From: Stachybotrys elegans
Taxonomy: Eukaryota; Ascomycota; Sordariomycetes; Hypocreales; Stachybotryaceae
Length of the DNA: 64,000 bases
Direction: 5' to 3'
NCBI GenBank assembly: GCA_020746835.1
Contig: JAGPNK010000011.1
Coordinates: 496,001-560,000, forward strand
The position numbers and the translations under genes were made by a program. Numbering within the stretch: position 1 is the first letter of the stretch; every line of letters starts with the position of its first letter. The notes below the pieces were generated by a model. The model worked only from the letters and a program-made list of their open reading frames with translations, was not told where the DNA came from and ran no database searches. Of the stretch, positions 33,013 to 45,395 are shown piece by piece.

Positions 33013-35234
33013 CTATCGATACTCTCCATCTGGAAAGCCATTGCTCTCCTCCATATATGACAGCTCGGCCTCCCACTTTCCATCTTTTGTCAGTCTTGTG
33101 CCGTATCGCAGGCGAATCACCCCAAGTTGCTCAGCGATCTCCCTCCCAGTTCCCAAGCTCCAGCTCGTCGAGTCATTCATGATTGTCTTCAGCAACCTTG
33201 CCTCCGCGAGCTGGCTTGTACAGTCTGGCAGGAAAATATCCTTGCACCAGACAAAGGTCCAGATCGCCATCAACAGAACTATGGATAAAACCGAAGCCAG
33301 CACTGCAAATACCCTACCCCAGTTGACCCGCAGTACCGTCTTGACAAATGGCTGCGGCATTGCCCCATCTTCTACTGTTCTCTTTTGCAGCTTTTCACCA
33401 GCTCCAATCACAGTCAAGATTGGCAGCTTCGCTGCAACGTGAGCAGCGTAGAGTTCTGCCGAGAGCCAGCTCATTTCTGACAGTGATATAATACCATCTC
33501 CCCCGATGGGATCGGGGTAGATGTTACCCAGTTGGATCGGATCGCCAAAGAAATTGTCGCCACCCAGCTCAGAATATCTTCGACTTGAGCACCATGACTT
33601 GTCATCCCCATCGAAGTTCAGGGGCCCAGACAGAACGCCAGTGCGTAGAAGCAAGGCTGTGACGACAGAGGAGTTCAAAGGTGTAAGATTGAAATTGTCG
33701 TTACCGATTCCTCGACTACCCTCCTGGTCTGTCAGGCAGGTCTCGCAAACAAGAACTGCTATACGGTCTTCGGAAATCGGATAGGATATATCTTGATCGT
33801 ATTTAGTGTTTTTTTTTTCCTTTTCCAGGACCGGAGAGATCAGGGATGTGTAAGGGTTATCTCACATGTTGTAGCACAGCCGGAGTCGGAGTCACTAGAA
33901 AATACTTGCCAGTCTTCGGCAATGGACCAAAGCAGCGAGGCACCTTCATAGTCGAAAATTTTTAATGCCCGATCCGTAATCTGATTCCCAAAAATTGGTC
34001 CATCCTCAAGAGTCTGGGCTAGAACACAGTCAGTACGATATCCCCAGGAAATAGATCTTGGGGGCACCTGCTCAGATTCCGAACAATCTTTCCCGCTGAG
34101 TCATAGACTATATCTCTGTCTATGATTCGTGCGTGACAGGTTGAAGCACTTTGAAGAACTTTATGAGTTGAAAAATGCTCCTCTAAGCCCCGATATTCTT
34201 TGAGATGGTAGGAGTATTTGACTGTTGCGTTTTCGATCTTCCTGTCTAGCTTTGCAGGGCCTATATTCTTTCCATTAAATTTTTCCGGGATCCCTGGATC
34301 AAAGTCGACAGGGTTTAACAGCAACCCCAATTTTGCGTAATCGCTCAGATAGTCTATTCGCTTGTCAGTTCAAGTAGAACTTGGCAAGATGACAAAAACT
34401 TGCTGCTGTACAAATCTCACATACTACCTGTATGAGGCATAATGTCCATTATGCCATCCATTGTTGGTTCAAAATCCGAGTGGCCAGAAAGTTTCGGAAT
34501 GACGGCAGGGTCAAACGCAAGCCATTCCGGCGAGTTCCAGTCAGGAGCCATAATGGGGAAGTCGACTCCTGGTATCTCGTGTAGTTCAAATGCCAAGCCA
34601 AAGCTCGCCACGCTGAGGCGGATTCCTATGCTGACCAGTAGATATATCAAGACTATCAGAGTTGTTGAGTCTAGTCTTCGACCCTTGATATGATGCCAAA
34701 CTAACCGGCCTAAGCCCGTAAGATTGGCCATCCCAAGGATGAGATCAGCCTGAATTGGGTTTGGTCAATGTTCTTTTGCGAACCTGTCGATCGGATCGAT
34801 CGTATGGGATGACTCACATTTGGAGTTGAATGACTCCGTCGAGCCAATAATGGCCACCGGGCCATGCTCCCAAGGAAGTTCGATAGGGAACCAAGTGATA
34901 AACTCATCAGTGCCGTGAATAGAATAGTGAGCAAATTCAACAATCTTCTGTCCCAGCTATCCAGTTCGCCCATTCTTTCATAGTTCAACAGAACGACCAT
35001 GATGAGAATATTAAAGACAATAGCGCTTAAGATACGCCAGAGAATCTCTCTAAAGAAAAGACGCCAAGAAGCATCTCTATGGCGGAGTGTTTTAGCTGGT
35101 GCAAGATTTTCTGTGGCCTTTTTGTGGAATCTCTCGGCGTCATGCACCATCGGCATGGTTTCGGCAGCACTCGTTGACGGGAAGGCAAAGGCCTGTTCAG
35201 CGGTGCTGCTCCGTCGTTCGTCTGCATCACTCAT
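33013..35234 (-). CDS. Fungal integral membrane protein with large ectodomain
   Basis: Exons: 35234-34818, 34749-34428, 34353-about 34080, about 34017-33866, and 33758-33013; the introns at 34750-34817, 34354-34427 and 33759-33865 have clear GT-AG ends. The N-terminal cytosolic tail is followed by membrane segments (FNILIMVVLL, LLTILFTALMSLSLGSLS, STTLIVLIYLLVSIGIRLSVASFGLAFEL), then a cysteine-bearing ectodomain (STCHARI, CATT, VLVCETCL) and a last membrane segment (VFAVLASVLSIVLLMAIWTFVW) with a short tail. This is a common fungal membrane-protein architecture without assigned function. The junction between the third and fourth exons does not resolve with a good donor: a GTTCGG donor near 34080 with an acceptor at CCCAG is the best in-frame option. 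A frameshift is the alternative. Confidence 0.62.
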
Positions 35235-36707
35235 TGGCGATGGAATTAAGCCGCGCTTCGAAGCAATGCTGGGAGAGAGTCGATATGCTGCGACCCGACA
35301 GAGGTTGTGATGTGTAGGAGGTAATGTGGCCTACAGCCCCTATATACCCATACAGAGGGGACTGTTTGCTCTCGGATCGCTAGTCATTCTTGCTCCTAAA
35401 ATTAAGTGCTCTACCCTACCTCTGCATTACACTGCAACCCGCCCTTTATCTTGGTGGGTTACAGTCGCTATCTTATATTTGGGGGCCAAGTAAGCAGATG
35501 CTCCCTTTGCAGCTTTTGGTGGAAAAATAAGGACTCCCGTTCCTATGAATTGCGTCCACCGGTCTCTTCATACTAAGCCTTTTTAAGCACAAATTGCCTG
35601 CAATAGCAGGCAAATATTTTTATTCCAAAAAAAAAATAAAAAAATCCAAAGGCAACATGTGTCGCGTCGTACATGGCGAACTATGGCTGTGCGGGTTGCC
35701 ACTAGATGTAGCAACGGACCCCATCACTTTAGTCGAGATGGGCACATTCTGCTTAAATGAGACAAGCGAATCATGTGAGAAGATGCTGTGTCGACCAATA
35801 GTTGCTAAGACAACGAGTCGCCAAGGGGCAGTGCCGAACGAGAGCGGCAAGGCAGTTCGACTGGATTGTGGCGCGTGGTGTGATTTATGGTGCGCGAACC
35901 AATGACATCTCTCTTACATGCAGAGGATCGACGTGAGGCGATGCTATGGGGCCAGGCTGAGTGCATGAGGGTGTAGAGTGACTGGACACTGGGACAGCCA
36001 CGACACTTGCGGCCATTGCTCAATGTAACGGTTCACAACCACCTTCCTCATTCTGCACACCAGGGTCTCATCCGAGGTGCTTTTGTGGCTGTGTACCCCG
36101 CCACTGATGTTAGGCACGAAGAAATATTTATCAGTGTTTTTGATTCGCTACCAGATGGTAATAGTAGAATTTGTCAACCCGGCTGATACTGCCAAACTGT
36201 CAATTTTCCCCTTATTAGCCCCTTTATGATAGAGTAGGTACGTGTAGTAAGGGAGAAAGAACAATGGTATATGTAAATAATAATGATTACCCTGTTGCCT
36301 ACAGGACGAAAGAATAGAGTCAAATAGTAAAGGGATTGTTACACTATAGCTAATATTACCCATTGGCTAGAGTTGGAGAACAATGAGGGAGTTGCAGCAG
36401 CGGCAGCAAAAGCGCATGCAGTCGGGGGGACCTGCGGTTAGCAGACATTCGTCGGCCGAAAGCGATGCGCAGAGGTCGGGATACCGTACGTAATGCGATG
36501 CCGGCGGAAGTCCTCAGACATTTGACGGCTGTGGATTACCCTCTTTACATTAGGCTATTCATAGAATATATGCTTTTGGCCTTAGATCAGGCATATGGGT
36601 TTATTTTGTATTTCGTTTCGTCATTTCGGTACTACTTACATTCACTTTTCTCAACTCAGACGGTCCGAGACTCTTTCTCTCACTTTACCGTCTTGCAATT
36701 TAAACCC
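35235..36707. other. Gene-poor, partly AT-rich spacer
   Basis: 1.5 kb. It includes a sequence related to the MITE interior (GGGGGCCAAGTAAGCAG near 35481), a poly-A run near 35626, and an AT-rich block at about 36120-36360. No gene is supported. Confidence 0.45.
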
Positions 36708-39700
36708 TCACAAAAATCTGAGAATGTGAATACGGCCAGTCCCTATCGCTACCATCGACTCGGTGAAAGCAATCTCACCGGACCATGACTCTCTCGGGTG
36801 GTCTTGAGGCCGGTATTCCTCCGGTAGGTATAGCACCTTGTCTCCGTCCTTTGTGATCCACACACAGTCATCACTCAAACCAAGACCCTGGTACGTGATT
36901 TCATCCTGGGCCCTCTTCAGTTCCTCGTCGTTCTCGTCTGTCAATGAGGGAATCAAGACTGCTCCACCGTTAACCAGAAGACGTTTTCCATCTGCACTGA
37001 ACCGACATGATCTCGTTTTGTGAGGGATCTCGATGTATAGAGCCTGAGTTGTGTCTGCATATCCCAGGTACCAGACCCAAACGCGGAAGTCGTACGTTAC
37101 CGCAACCTTGGAGTGATCAGAGGACAAGGCAATAGACCTATGTTGTGACATGTCGTCAGAGTTCCAGGGAAATTCCCAGCGTGGTTCGGTATCACCCAAT
37201 GCCCATACCGATACACATCCGTAGGTAGCTATCGCCAATAACTGGTCGTCGGGCGAGAAGGCGGCAAGCATGAAATTGGTGGACGCACGATCCTCTCGCA
37301 GAGGATCATAATCGACATCCATGGTATGAGTCCGCTCCAGCGGTGATACAGTCCAGACCTCGATGTGTCCACAGTACGCTATAGCCAGTCGCTGGTTGTC
37401 GTGGGAGAAAGCCACTATACTTGCCGGCTGGGCTATCGTGTGCGTGACCTTCTGCTCCTCTAGATCCCACAATTGCACGCCCGAGTCACCGCAAGGTAGG
37501 GCAACATAGTGACTGTCCGGAGAGAAACTCAGGGGTCCCCTGAGCTGTACAATATGCTCCTCCGGGGTTGTGGCACCGGTCCGGGTATCCCGAACCCAAA
37601 AGTGCCCGTAATCCCAAACCGCGAGCTTCTTCCCGTCAGGGGAGAAGGCATATTCTGGGGAAATGGGGCGAGAGTCGACATGAGTGTCTATGACCTCGCC
37701 ATCGCGCAGCCTTCGTAGCTGAATCCTAGATCCAATCAACGCTGCTAATTGGGTATATCCAGTGTCGTCTGCTGAGAACAGAAGCTCAGTGGCCCTTCTT
37801 GAGCTCGCTTCTGGGGTGTTGTCGTGGATAAACTCTGGTCTGGACATCTGCAGGTCCCAATACCAGATCCATGAGTCTCCAGCCCATGCCAAAGAATGCG
37901 TGAAGATGGAATACGCTAAGCTGTCGCCCTCACACTGAGAGCTCAGTTGGAACTCCACAGTAGTCGGGAGAGACTGTATACATAACTTTCCAGTCTCGTC
38001 GTAGACCTTCATCTCATCAATCCCGCACCAGCTCAGGTGGCTGTAACCCTTGCGCAGCCACACCATGGATCCAGCACTGGAATGGCAGGGCCAGGAAGTG
38101 ATCTCGGTTCCGTCCGCTACTGAGCGAATGGTGATTATGTCTTTCCAGCACCTCACAGCAATGTTGTGGCCCCCGAAGAAGCACAAATGTCGCGCAGGAA
38201 TAGAGACGGTCCACAATGGGGTCGTGCTGCCAATGAGCCAAAGCGCCACTCTATCACCGGACAGCCGAGTTACAGCCCGCTGACTGTCTGGTGAGAAGCG
38301 CAGCGACTTTACCCCGTCAATGGACTGAACGACGTCACCCGAATCTGCCTTTACAATCTCGCAATAAAACTGGGGCATGTGCAGTGCAGCGAGTTTGCTG
38401 TTCGGTGAAAAGGAAGCCTCGGTGATTGGCCGATGATGCGTGAATCCACCAATGCACAAACCCGATCCAACCTCAAGCATCTGAACCACACCGCTTGATA
38501 ATATGACGCAGATCCTCTTCCCATCGGAACAGAATGTGACTGCCGTTACCGATGTGTCCATCTGGATATACTGGATCCGGTGACTCGCCATAACGTCCCA
38601 GATCTCGACACAGTATTCATAACTATCATCTTTCACAATGTACTTTGAGTTACCCGTGACAAGTAGCTCGCCATCAGGGGAGAATGCCATGCTCATCGGA
38701 ACGTAGCCGCTGGAGAACTTCTGAGCAAGTTGCTCCCAAGTGATGCTGGAAGATTTGGGATACAGGGTGACCCAGTCCAGCTCGTGCCGGTAGCAGCGCT
38801 CGATTTCGTCATTGCCGCCGTGTCCGTAGAAGAGTAATGCTGACGCGTACACCTGCAGAGGGACCGTCTCAATACAGGTCTTGTTGTACAAGATGAAGCG
38901 GCGTGCACTGTCAACCAGGTCTCTCAACCGTTCGGATCCTGGCCCTGGGCGTTTCCGGTAGAACTTGCTGAGCCGCTGGAACCCTGCCGTTCCCTGTGGT
39001 AAGCCTCCCGTCAATCCGAGTACTTCCAACCAGTGCAGGAGGTCATGCCGAATTAAGGAAGTCAGAACTTCATCTTCTGATGACTGCCATTCGTCGTGTT
39101 GCTGTAGATAGCCTGCGTGATCCAACCAATGGAGGCAACTGTAGCGTAGTTTCGCCAACGGATCTGGGTCGGGGTACACGATTTCCTCCACGCGGACAGC
39201 AGGAAAGGCCAAATTGAATATGTTCCGTCTAAGCTCTTTGATGTTTCTCAAAGCCTGCTTGAGAACGACTCGGTGTTGTTGCGCGATGCCGGATGGGAAC
39301 AAGGTTTGTTGAGCTGCTTCGGTCAAAAACTCCCTCGCAGACTCATGGACGAAGGTCAAAATGACGAGACCACTGTTGCTGCTTTGCACACTCAGGAATG
39401 AGCCGCAGTTGGTAAAAACTCCCCTTAGGTCGGACTCAGAGAGGTCTGTAAGCCCGGGTACGAGAGCACTCAGCTCTTGCAACGTCAACGGTCGACTCGA
39501 TATGCATACCAAAGGTAAAATATCACGACACAAGGCCGAATCCACCGACGTCAGTGCACCGGTCAACATCCGATGGTACAGGCTGTTGAGACCCTCGGGT
39601 ATTGCCTTTAGCATGGTCTTGACATGGCGAGCCTCAATGCCTAGTTTTTCAAGCTCCAGGCATACGAGAGCCACCCATAAGAACGTATGGCCAGCTTTAG

Positions 39701-41571
39701 AGGATAGTGCCGTGTGCACATATTCTTTGAGTGTCTCGTCATAGCCTTTGGCCAACGACAGCCTATCGACCTTGTACCCAATAAAGGCCTGCACAGCACC
39801 GGACACCACGTCATCGGTCAAGTGCACGTTTGTAGTCGCAACTTGTGGCGCTGTATTCGTCAAGAGACTTCGATAGCTGTCTGAGGATCGGCTTGACAAG
39901 ATCCACTGCGCGGTAAATGCCTTTGCCAGACGTCCAATGGTCCGGATGAGTATCGGTACGCTCTGGCTGTCGCACTCGTCGATGGCATCGATCACGAAAA
40001 CTGCTCGTCGCAGGCTCGGCTCACCGAGAACGCTTGCCAGCATCTTCTCGAGTGCTACGGCCACTATTGCGTCGTCATCGTCAAACAGCGATTTGCTCTG
40101 GTTCCCATATTTTTCACGCAAGCGGCGCGTAAGGCCCCAGCTCTGATCGCAGATGAGCCACAGAAGGCCTCGAAGAACCGACTTTGCCGTCCTCGTACTC
40201 TGTCGATCAGCTCGGCAGAAGAAGTACGTGACAATGTGGTGTCGTCTCTTCTGGATGAGCTTGTCGAGAAGGCCGCAGACAAACATTGTCTTACCCCTAC
40301 CTGGGCCGCCCGTAATCCATACGATGCCCTCCTTGCTCCGCTCCAGTATGGCATCGATCTCGGTTTGCTCCAGCACAAGATCATGAGCCTCTTTAACCAA
40401 GCCTCCCTTGAGATCCTCAATGGCGGCCTTCTCGAGCTTCGGATCGACACCATAAACATGGTTCAGAAAGACCATATCCTTGTCCTCCTCGTGGCGCTTG
40501 GCCTGTTCGTTGCCAAGTTCCTGCACAGCCGCAGTGATGCTCTGCAGATCCGTTCGCACGGCTTGTAGGCATCCGTCAAGATTGCGCAGCCGGGCGCTCA
40601 TATCCTCGCCTCGAAACTGCGCGACACTACGCATGACGCTGTCGGCGGCCTTCTCGATCGACGTGATTTGGGCCTTCCAATCATCTAGCTTAACGATATC
40701 GCGTATGATGACCGCGATCTCTGCACGGGCATATAGGCAGACACTTTTCATCTGGTAAAGCAACAGGCTCTTGTACAATGTGATGACGCTCTTCTCAAGG
40801 CTTTTTGTAGGTTTTCAACGGACGGGTCGACCTTTTCGGGATCTAGTAGCAGTGCTGAGAGGTTCCAATACCATTCAGCACGTTCTAGGATGTACTTCAT
40901 CCCTTCACGATGTATCCCAGGCTCGGAAAGCGGAGAGGCCATGATCTAAGTAAAGAATCAGCATGGATATTAAGGACGGTCCAGGCGACGAGATGAGCAA
41001 ATACATCAAGTATCGCCGTGATCCCTCCCCAGGCTGTCGACGCCGTAGGTTCGCTCTTGACAGCCAGTGCTATCACGCTGCGCAGTTGATTGAAGGGCTC
41101 GAGGACATCTTTGATCTTGCCTTTGATTGTCGCCACCTTCTCCGTCTTGATCTGACCGTCCTCAATCAGCTTCCTCATTCGATCCTGTCTAGCGCTCGCC
41201 GTCTCCATAGCATTTCCAGGGTATCCCTCGACTTCAGTAGCCGTCACGCCGCTGGTAAGCTGCCCAGAAAGTATTCTCTCGTAAGCATCCACAATGGATG
41301 CTTCATCGCTCTTGAGCTCGTCGTAAGCATTGTTCCAGATTCTGCATTGTAGTCGTATCGTCTGCTCTGGTAATGGAGACACGGCCTGGTTTTGCGAAGC
41401 GCTCTCCAGCTGTAGGGGTTCTGAACGCTGTGGTTGAGGGTTGCCAAATGATCCAGTCTCGGCTGTTGTCGCCGGTGCCAAGGAGCCAATATTTTGGTCT
41501 GATTCCGGAGTTGAAGTAGTCTTGTTTGGTCCGACACGGAGATTGCGTAGCTTTTGGCGGAAGCCACGCAT
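36708..41571 (-). pseudogene. NLR: NWD2-NACHT-WD40 (HET-E/HNWD-like), one-base frameshift
   Basis: Exon 1 is 41571-41005, then a 59-nt intron (GTATTT..TAG), then 40945-36708. Joined they would encode about 1600 residues: an NWD2-type N-terminal NACHT-associated domain (ILERAEWYWNLSALLLDP), the NACHT NTPase with P-loop GGPGRGKT (about 40290-40315) and Walker B AVFVIDAIDECD, a helical region (SSRPLTLQELSALVPGL), and at least ten degenerate WD40 blades (FSPDGELLVTG, FSPDDQLLAIATYGCVSVW). Within the NWD2 domain the frame shifts at the five-T run 40802-40806 (five A on the coding strand). One more A there would restore a continuous NWD2 domain. Fungal NLRs of this class mediate heterokaryon incompatibility and immunity-like cell death. 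The rest of the frame has no stop, so the lesion is recent or a sequencing error. Confidence 0.8.
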
Positions 41572-42228
41572 TGCGTATGAGTAGATAACGGTTATATTTT
41601 ATCGTGAAGAGGTATGCCAAACCGGCTGATGCCTAACCTTTGGCCTGATTGTTTGGGGAATGAGTCACATGATATGCGTTTATCCATTGTACATTTCCTT
41701 TTTGGATTCTGCTGCTTATATTTACTTTCCAAGGCTTAGATGGCCTTCCCTTGCTGTACCGCCTTCCAGTTTAATGTCAACACAAAAGATTCTGCAGTTT
41801 AGAATCGTCTTGATTATTTTTAAACTTTGACTCCAATAATTTGATGTCGTTGTCTTGTTGGTCGAACGATTCATGGTCCATAGTGAGCTGTGGTGTTGTC
41901 ACAGCAGATAGCGCGCAGGCCAGAAACCATGCTTTGTTTCAATCCTCGATTCTAAGTTACTAAAAGTATACAGAGTGGTTTCTGCTAATTAAGGACACAA
42001 ATAACTAACCAGTGGCTTGGGTCCCTTGTACGGCGTTGAGTTGGCGGCGCAAGTAATCTCATTTCCTGGAGCCACTAAAAATAGCAACCAAGCTAGCAGC
42101 TCTGAACACTGGTTAACCCCTTTTGCTCCAAAACAAACAGCATGAATCAAACTCTTCAACCCCATTTGCTGAGGAACCTCAACTGAAAACCACCCTACGC
42201 CTACAGCACCGCCATCCAGCTCTACAAC
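41572..42228. other. Divergent promoter region
   Basis: 657 bp between the NLR and the GPI-type gene, AT-rich in the middle; no coding signal. Confidence 0.45.
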
Positions 42229-42906
42229 ATGGTATTTGGACCGAAATGGATGACGCTTCTGTCGTTCCTTGCCCTAGCGGGACTGTTCAGCCAGGTTGAG
42301 GGCTATGGTGGCTACGACATTCCCTACAACATTACAGTTGAAGTGCCTACCCGGCTGAGGATAGACGAAGGCATCGCGCCAGACTCTGAGCTCCGACAAA
42401 GACACAATGCTTACCGTGTCTACCTCGCTGCAGAGCCTCCCGGATGGGGCTTGGGCCCCATGTGCTGGCTAGTTTACGCCGTCAGACTCGACACACAAAA
42501 CATCACCGTCACAGTCCCAGCCGACGTGGTGCCCGACGGTACCAGGGCCCATATCTCGACTGGGCTCATCCTCAGAGACAACCGCGACAGGGTCAACGGC
42601 TTCAGCTACACCAGCAGTACCACTATCTTGGGAGGAAACGGCACCTGGAGCCAAAGAGAGCTGGACGGGTGGGAGATTGGCAGCCAGGACGAGTTATCTT
42701 GCAGGGCTTTCGCGTGTGCCAGGGAGTGTGAGGACACGTACAACACGGGGAACGATGGAAGTATCAATAGGAGGGCGGATGCGTGTGTCAGGAAGTGTGC
42801 GCGCGATTTAAACCCAAGCAACGGTGCTGGCAGCCGGCATATCACAGATAACGCATTCATCAGTGCATTATTCATGGCCATGACCGTAGTCATGTTTTAT
42901 TCATAG
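42229..42906 (+). CDS. Secreted GPI-anchored-type protein, unknown function
   Basis: A single-exon 225-residue protein. It has a signal peptide (MTLLSFLALAGLFSQVEG after a short lead), a beta-rich mature domain (NITVEVPTRLRIDEGI, YRVYLAAEPPGWGLGPMCWLVY, NITVTVPADVVPDGT) with sequons NITV, NITV and NGTW, and a cysteine cluster (CRAFACARECEDTYN, CVRKCARDL). It ends NGAGS and a hydrophobic tail (ALFMAMTVVMFYS), a GPI-anchor signal. The N-terminal domain resembles fungal cell-wall surface proteins in style; I do not recognise a named family. It is the only intact gene of the 36-44 kb stretch. Confidence 0.8.
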   Translation: MVFGPKWMTLLSFLALAGLFSQVEGYGGYDIPYNITVEVPTRLRIDEGIAPDSELRQRHNAYRVYLAAEPPGWGLGPMCWLVYAVRLDTQNITVTVPADVVPDGTRAHISTGLILRDNRDRVNGFSYTSSTTILGGNGTWSQRELDGWEIGSQDELSCRAFACARECEDTYNTGNDGSINRRADACVRKCARDLNPSNGAGSRHITDNAFISALFMAMTVVMFYS

Positions 42907-43246
42907 TCATAAATAGGTACGGAATATAAGGGAAACTGTTGGTTGGTAACTCAGCCAAGAATTGCAATCAATGAGGCAAAGCCTTGGAACTATTTACGTG
43001 CCTCTCACGTGTGAATGACGAACACATGGCCGGAACTAAGCAATTTTAGAGTTCAAGTAAAATCTTAAAATCGCAACAAGAAGCCACTCTCTTAGGGAAA
43101 TTCTTCACTAGGTTCCTGGTTGAAACGGGACGTATGGACGAAGAGAGCTCGCTCGTTCCACGTCGTTTGCTGATTCTCTAGCGAATTGGCTGCGACCCCA
43201 CGTTAATTATGCAGTAACACTGTAGGAATAGTCCTGTGTCCGGATT

Positions 43247-43278
<32 letters not shown>

Positions 43279-43731
43279 TCGTCACCATGAGAGAACCGCT
43301 GTCAATATTTCAAATATCGTCATAGGCTGGTATTCGTGTTTCTCAGTATCGACTGACCAGCATTCTGAGATTTGGCAGCTGGATCCTGATATTCCCCTAC
43401 AAAGCCGACATTGTCTCCACCCCAAGGGTTGAGTCAGGGATTTGGATCCTCGATCCTTGGGTACTTGAGTGTTTATAGATTTATTGGCTTAAACACAAGC
43501 ACACAAGTGGGCGCACTATGCATTTACGCCCAGCCGAGAAGCCTCGGCTTACAGGCATAATAGTGAAAGTGAAATCACCTACTGGGCTCAACTCATAGAT
43601 AACAAGGTAACTTTTATAGCCAAGACAATCAAATACTCTTTCTAGGCATAGCCCCTCCCTGAATCAGTCCAATTCCTGGATGAAGTGAAGTCACTTGTTC
43701 TTAGGGTAAGCATTTTGAGTTATTAAATAGA
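42907..43731. other. Intergenic with an rDNA-derived fragment
   Basis: 825 bp. It contains the 18S rRNA-like 35-mer at 43244-43278 and a short GC-rich palindrome (CCGAGAAGCCTCGG near 43538). No coding exon of the following flavoprotein relic could be found here. Confidence 0.45.
43244..43278 (-). other. 35-nt fragment matching the 18S rRNA 3' region
   Basis: On the minus strand this reads TTGTACACACCGCCCGTCGC followed by TACTACCGATTGAAT. That is the near-universal small-subunit rRNA segment used as the 1391R-type primer site plus its fungal continuation. The flanks on both sides leave the rRNA sequence at once (the true gene continues GGCTCAG), so it is a fragment and not an rRNA gene. Confidence 0.8.
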
Positions 43732-44385
43732 GTGAGTAGCACTGACATAGGAGTGCAGTTCTCTTGGTCCACTGGGCTACTTAGAGTGAACCAAGACTAT
43801 AAGACTGGTCTTCTATATGCAGCCGCCTTAACTGGTAGCTCTCGGAAAGTATTGGTAACTAAGTCACTGATCTTTGCTACTGGTGGATTCAAGGCTAATA
43901 CTAGGATGAGGAGCCAGTACCTTGGTCCTGGGTGGGACATGGCCATGGCTCGAGGCATGCCCTTTAATACAGGGGATTGTCTCGAGATGGCTATACGAGA
44001 AGTGTCTTTTACAGCGCCTAATAACAGCACCGCCTTAGCGTATACCAGTCGTATACCATTCATCCAAATGTTGGCGCATTGCAGTCGTATATTCTTTCAC
44101 CAACCATCAGTTGGGGCTTGGGATGCGCACCTGCTGCAGCGTATTCCAGTTGCAGATGAGACAACTCTCGTGCAAAGTGTCTTGACTCCTCCAACAAGCG
44201 ATGCACTACCGGATTCGACAAAATCTAGTACGATAAGCCACAGTGGATCCTTACTGCCTCAAAACGTGGCTTGGCTATCATGCTTTTCGTCTGCCTACAT
44301 ACATTGTGCCTTGTCAGTTTTACCAGTGCTCGAAAGCCGAGTTACGAAACGTCTCCAAGTACTCGGAGTACTGCAACAGTTGTGA
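43732..44385 (+). pseudogene. Relic of a fumarate-reductase/succinate-dehydrogenase-type flavoprotein
   Basis: The frame holds an internal piece of a FAD_binding_2 flavoprotein: FSWSTGLLRVNQD, KSLIFATGGFKANTRMRSQYLGPGW and NTGDCLEMA, as in tricarballylate dehydrogenase or ketosteroid dehydrogenase relatives. The usual substrate-site stretch (GAHCS...GAWDAH) is only faintly visible further on and the frame then degenerates. The FAD-binding N-terminus with its GxGxxG motif and the C-terminus are absent, so the gene is a remnant. Confidence 0.65.
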
Positions 44386-44599
44386 ATGAAAACAAAAGAC
44401 CTGGTCTCGTAGTCTTGGCAGAAGCACGTCCTTAGTCCAATTTTGAGTGGCAAGGTCCAGACGAAATGGTGCACACCTTTAGACCAACGAGTATAATCTA
44501 GTTCTGCTTGTACCTTTGCACCCAAACTAATATGTAGAGCGACATGCCTTAGACAGACATATACCTGCATATGCATGATTCATCTTTGTTATGGACAAC

Positions 44600-45395
44600 T
44601 CATTCTGCCTTAACCTCCGTTACCTTGCCAGTCTTGATATCGAATATAAAACCCCGAGTCCTACGACAAAGATCCGGTCTGATCAACGGGGATGACCTGA
44701 CCACCTGTAAATCAACTCGGACACTTTTTTCAAGGCTGAATGATAGTTAGGAAGGTACTTGATCATAGTAGATTGAGCAACTTACTTGTCAAAGGATGGA
44801 AGATTGAGCTTTTCTATTTCCTCCTTGTGTCCTGGAGCCAGTGTATTCAGCCTCATTTGCACATCCTCTTTACCGAGATGCTCAGCAGTACAATCTGACA
44901 CTTGTGATTAGACTTGGTCTAAATGCTGCAAGGAATATTAACAACCTGTGTGATGAAGAATGACAACATCTGTGAAATGCAGGAGATGATCAAGGAAGAT
45001 CAAGTTTTGCATCTGCGGCAGAACTCTCCCTGCTGCACTGCGAGTAACAACGGCATCTGATTCCAAGTTATCACCATAAGCCATAAATTTCGCCGAATAA
45101 CTTACCCCATTTCTGGAGACCAAATATCTCCCACGCGTCGATCCGAGGATCACAGCAGGAAACTATCCCGGCTTGGCCTTAGTGAGCTAGATTTGAGATG
45201 TGAAGAACTCACCTATAAAGATCTGGGGCATTGGGATTTCCTGCTCTGGTGGGAGCTGACTGATCTCACCCATGGATAGGAGAGGTTTGTGTGTTTGCGC
45301 ATAGTGACTATATGGATTAGCCTAACCCAACAATTTGTGGTTCATACGTACGCATTTCGCTCGAGCAAATCCTCTATACTTGGGATATGTGGCAT
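44600..45395 (-). CDS. Beta-class carbonic anhydrase, six exons
   Basis: Exons: 45395-45352, 45307-45213, 45162-45106, 45056-44946, 44894-44786 and 44735-44600; introns are 44-51 nt and all GT-AG; 183 residues. The spliced protein starts MPHIPSIEDLLERNAHYAQ, has the beta-CA zinc motif SCCDPRIDAWEIFG (Cys-x-Asp-x-Arg), then DAVVTRSAAGRV, FLDHLLHFTDVVILHHTDC giving the His-x2-Cys ligands, and the C-terminal VVRSSPLIRPDL ... GFIFDIKTGKVTEV. It interconverts CO2 and bicarbonate and is probably cytosolic, as no targeting signal is seen. The size matches the short fungal beta-CAs. The first intron (44 nt) is the shortest. A strong start context (AGG before ATG) supports the start. Exons are short, so the gene is easily missed. 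Confidence 0.9.

Noticed and set aside
43244..43278. An 18S rRNA gene
   Set aside because: Only 35 nt match and both flanks diverge at once, so no rRNA gene is present.
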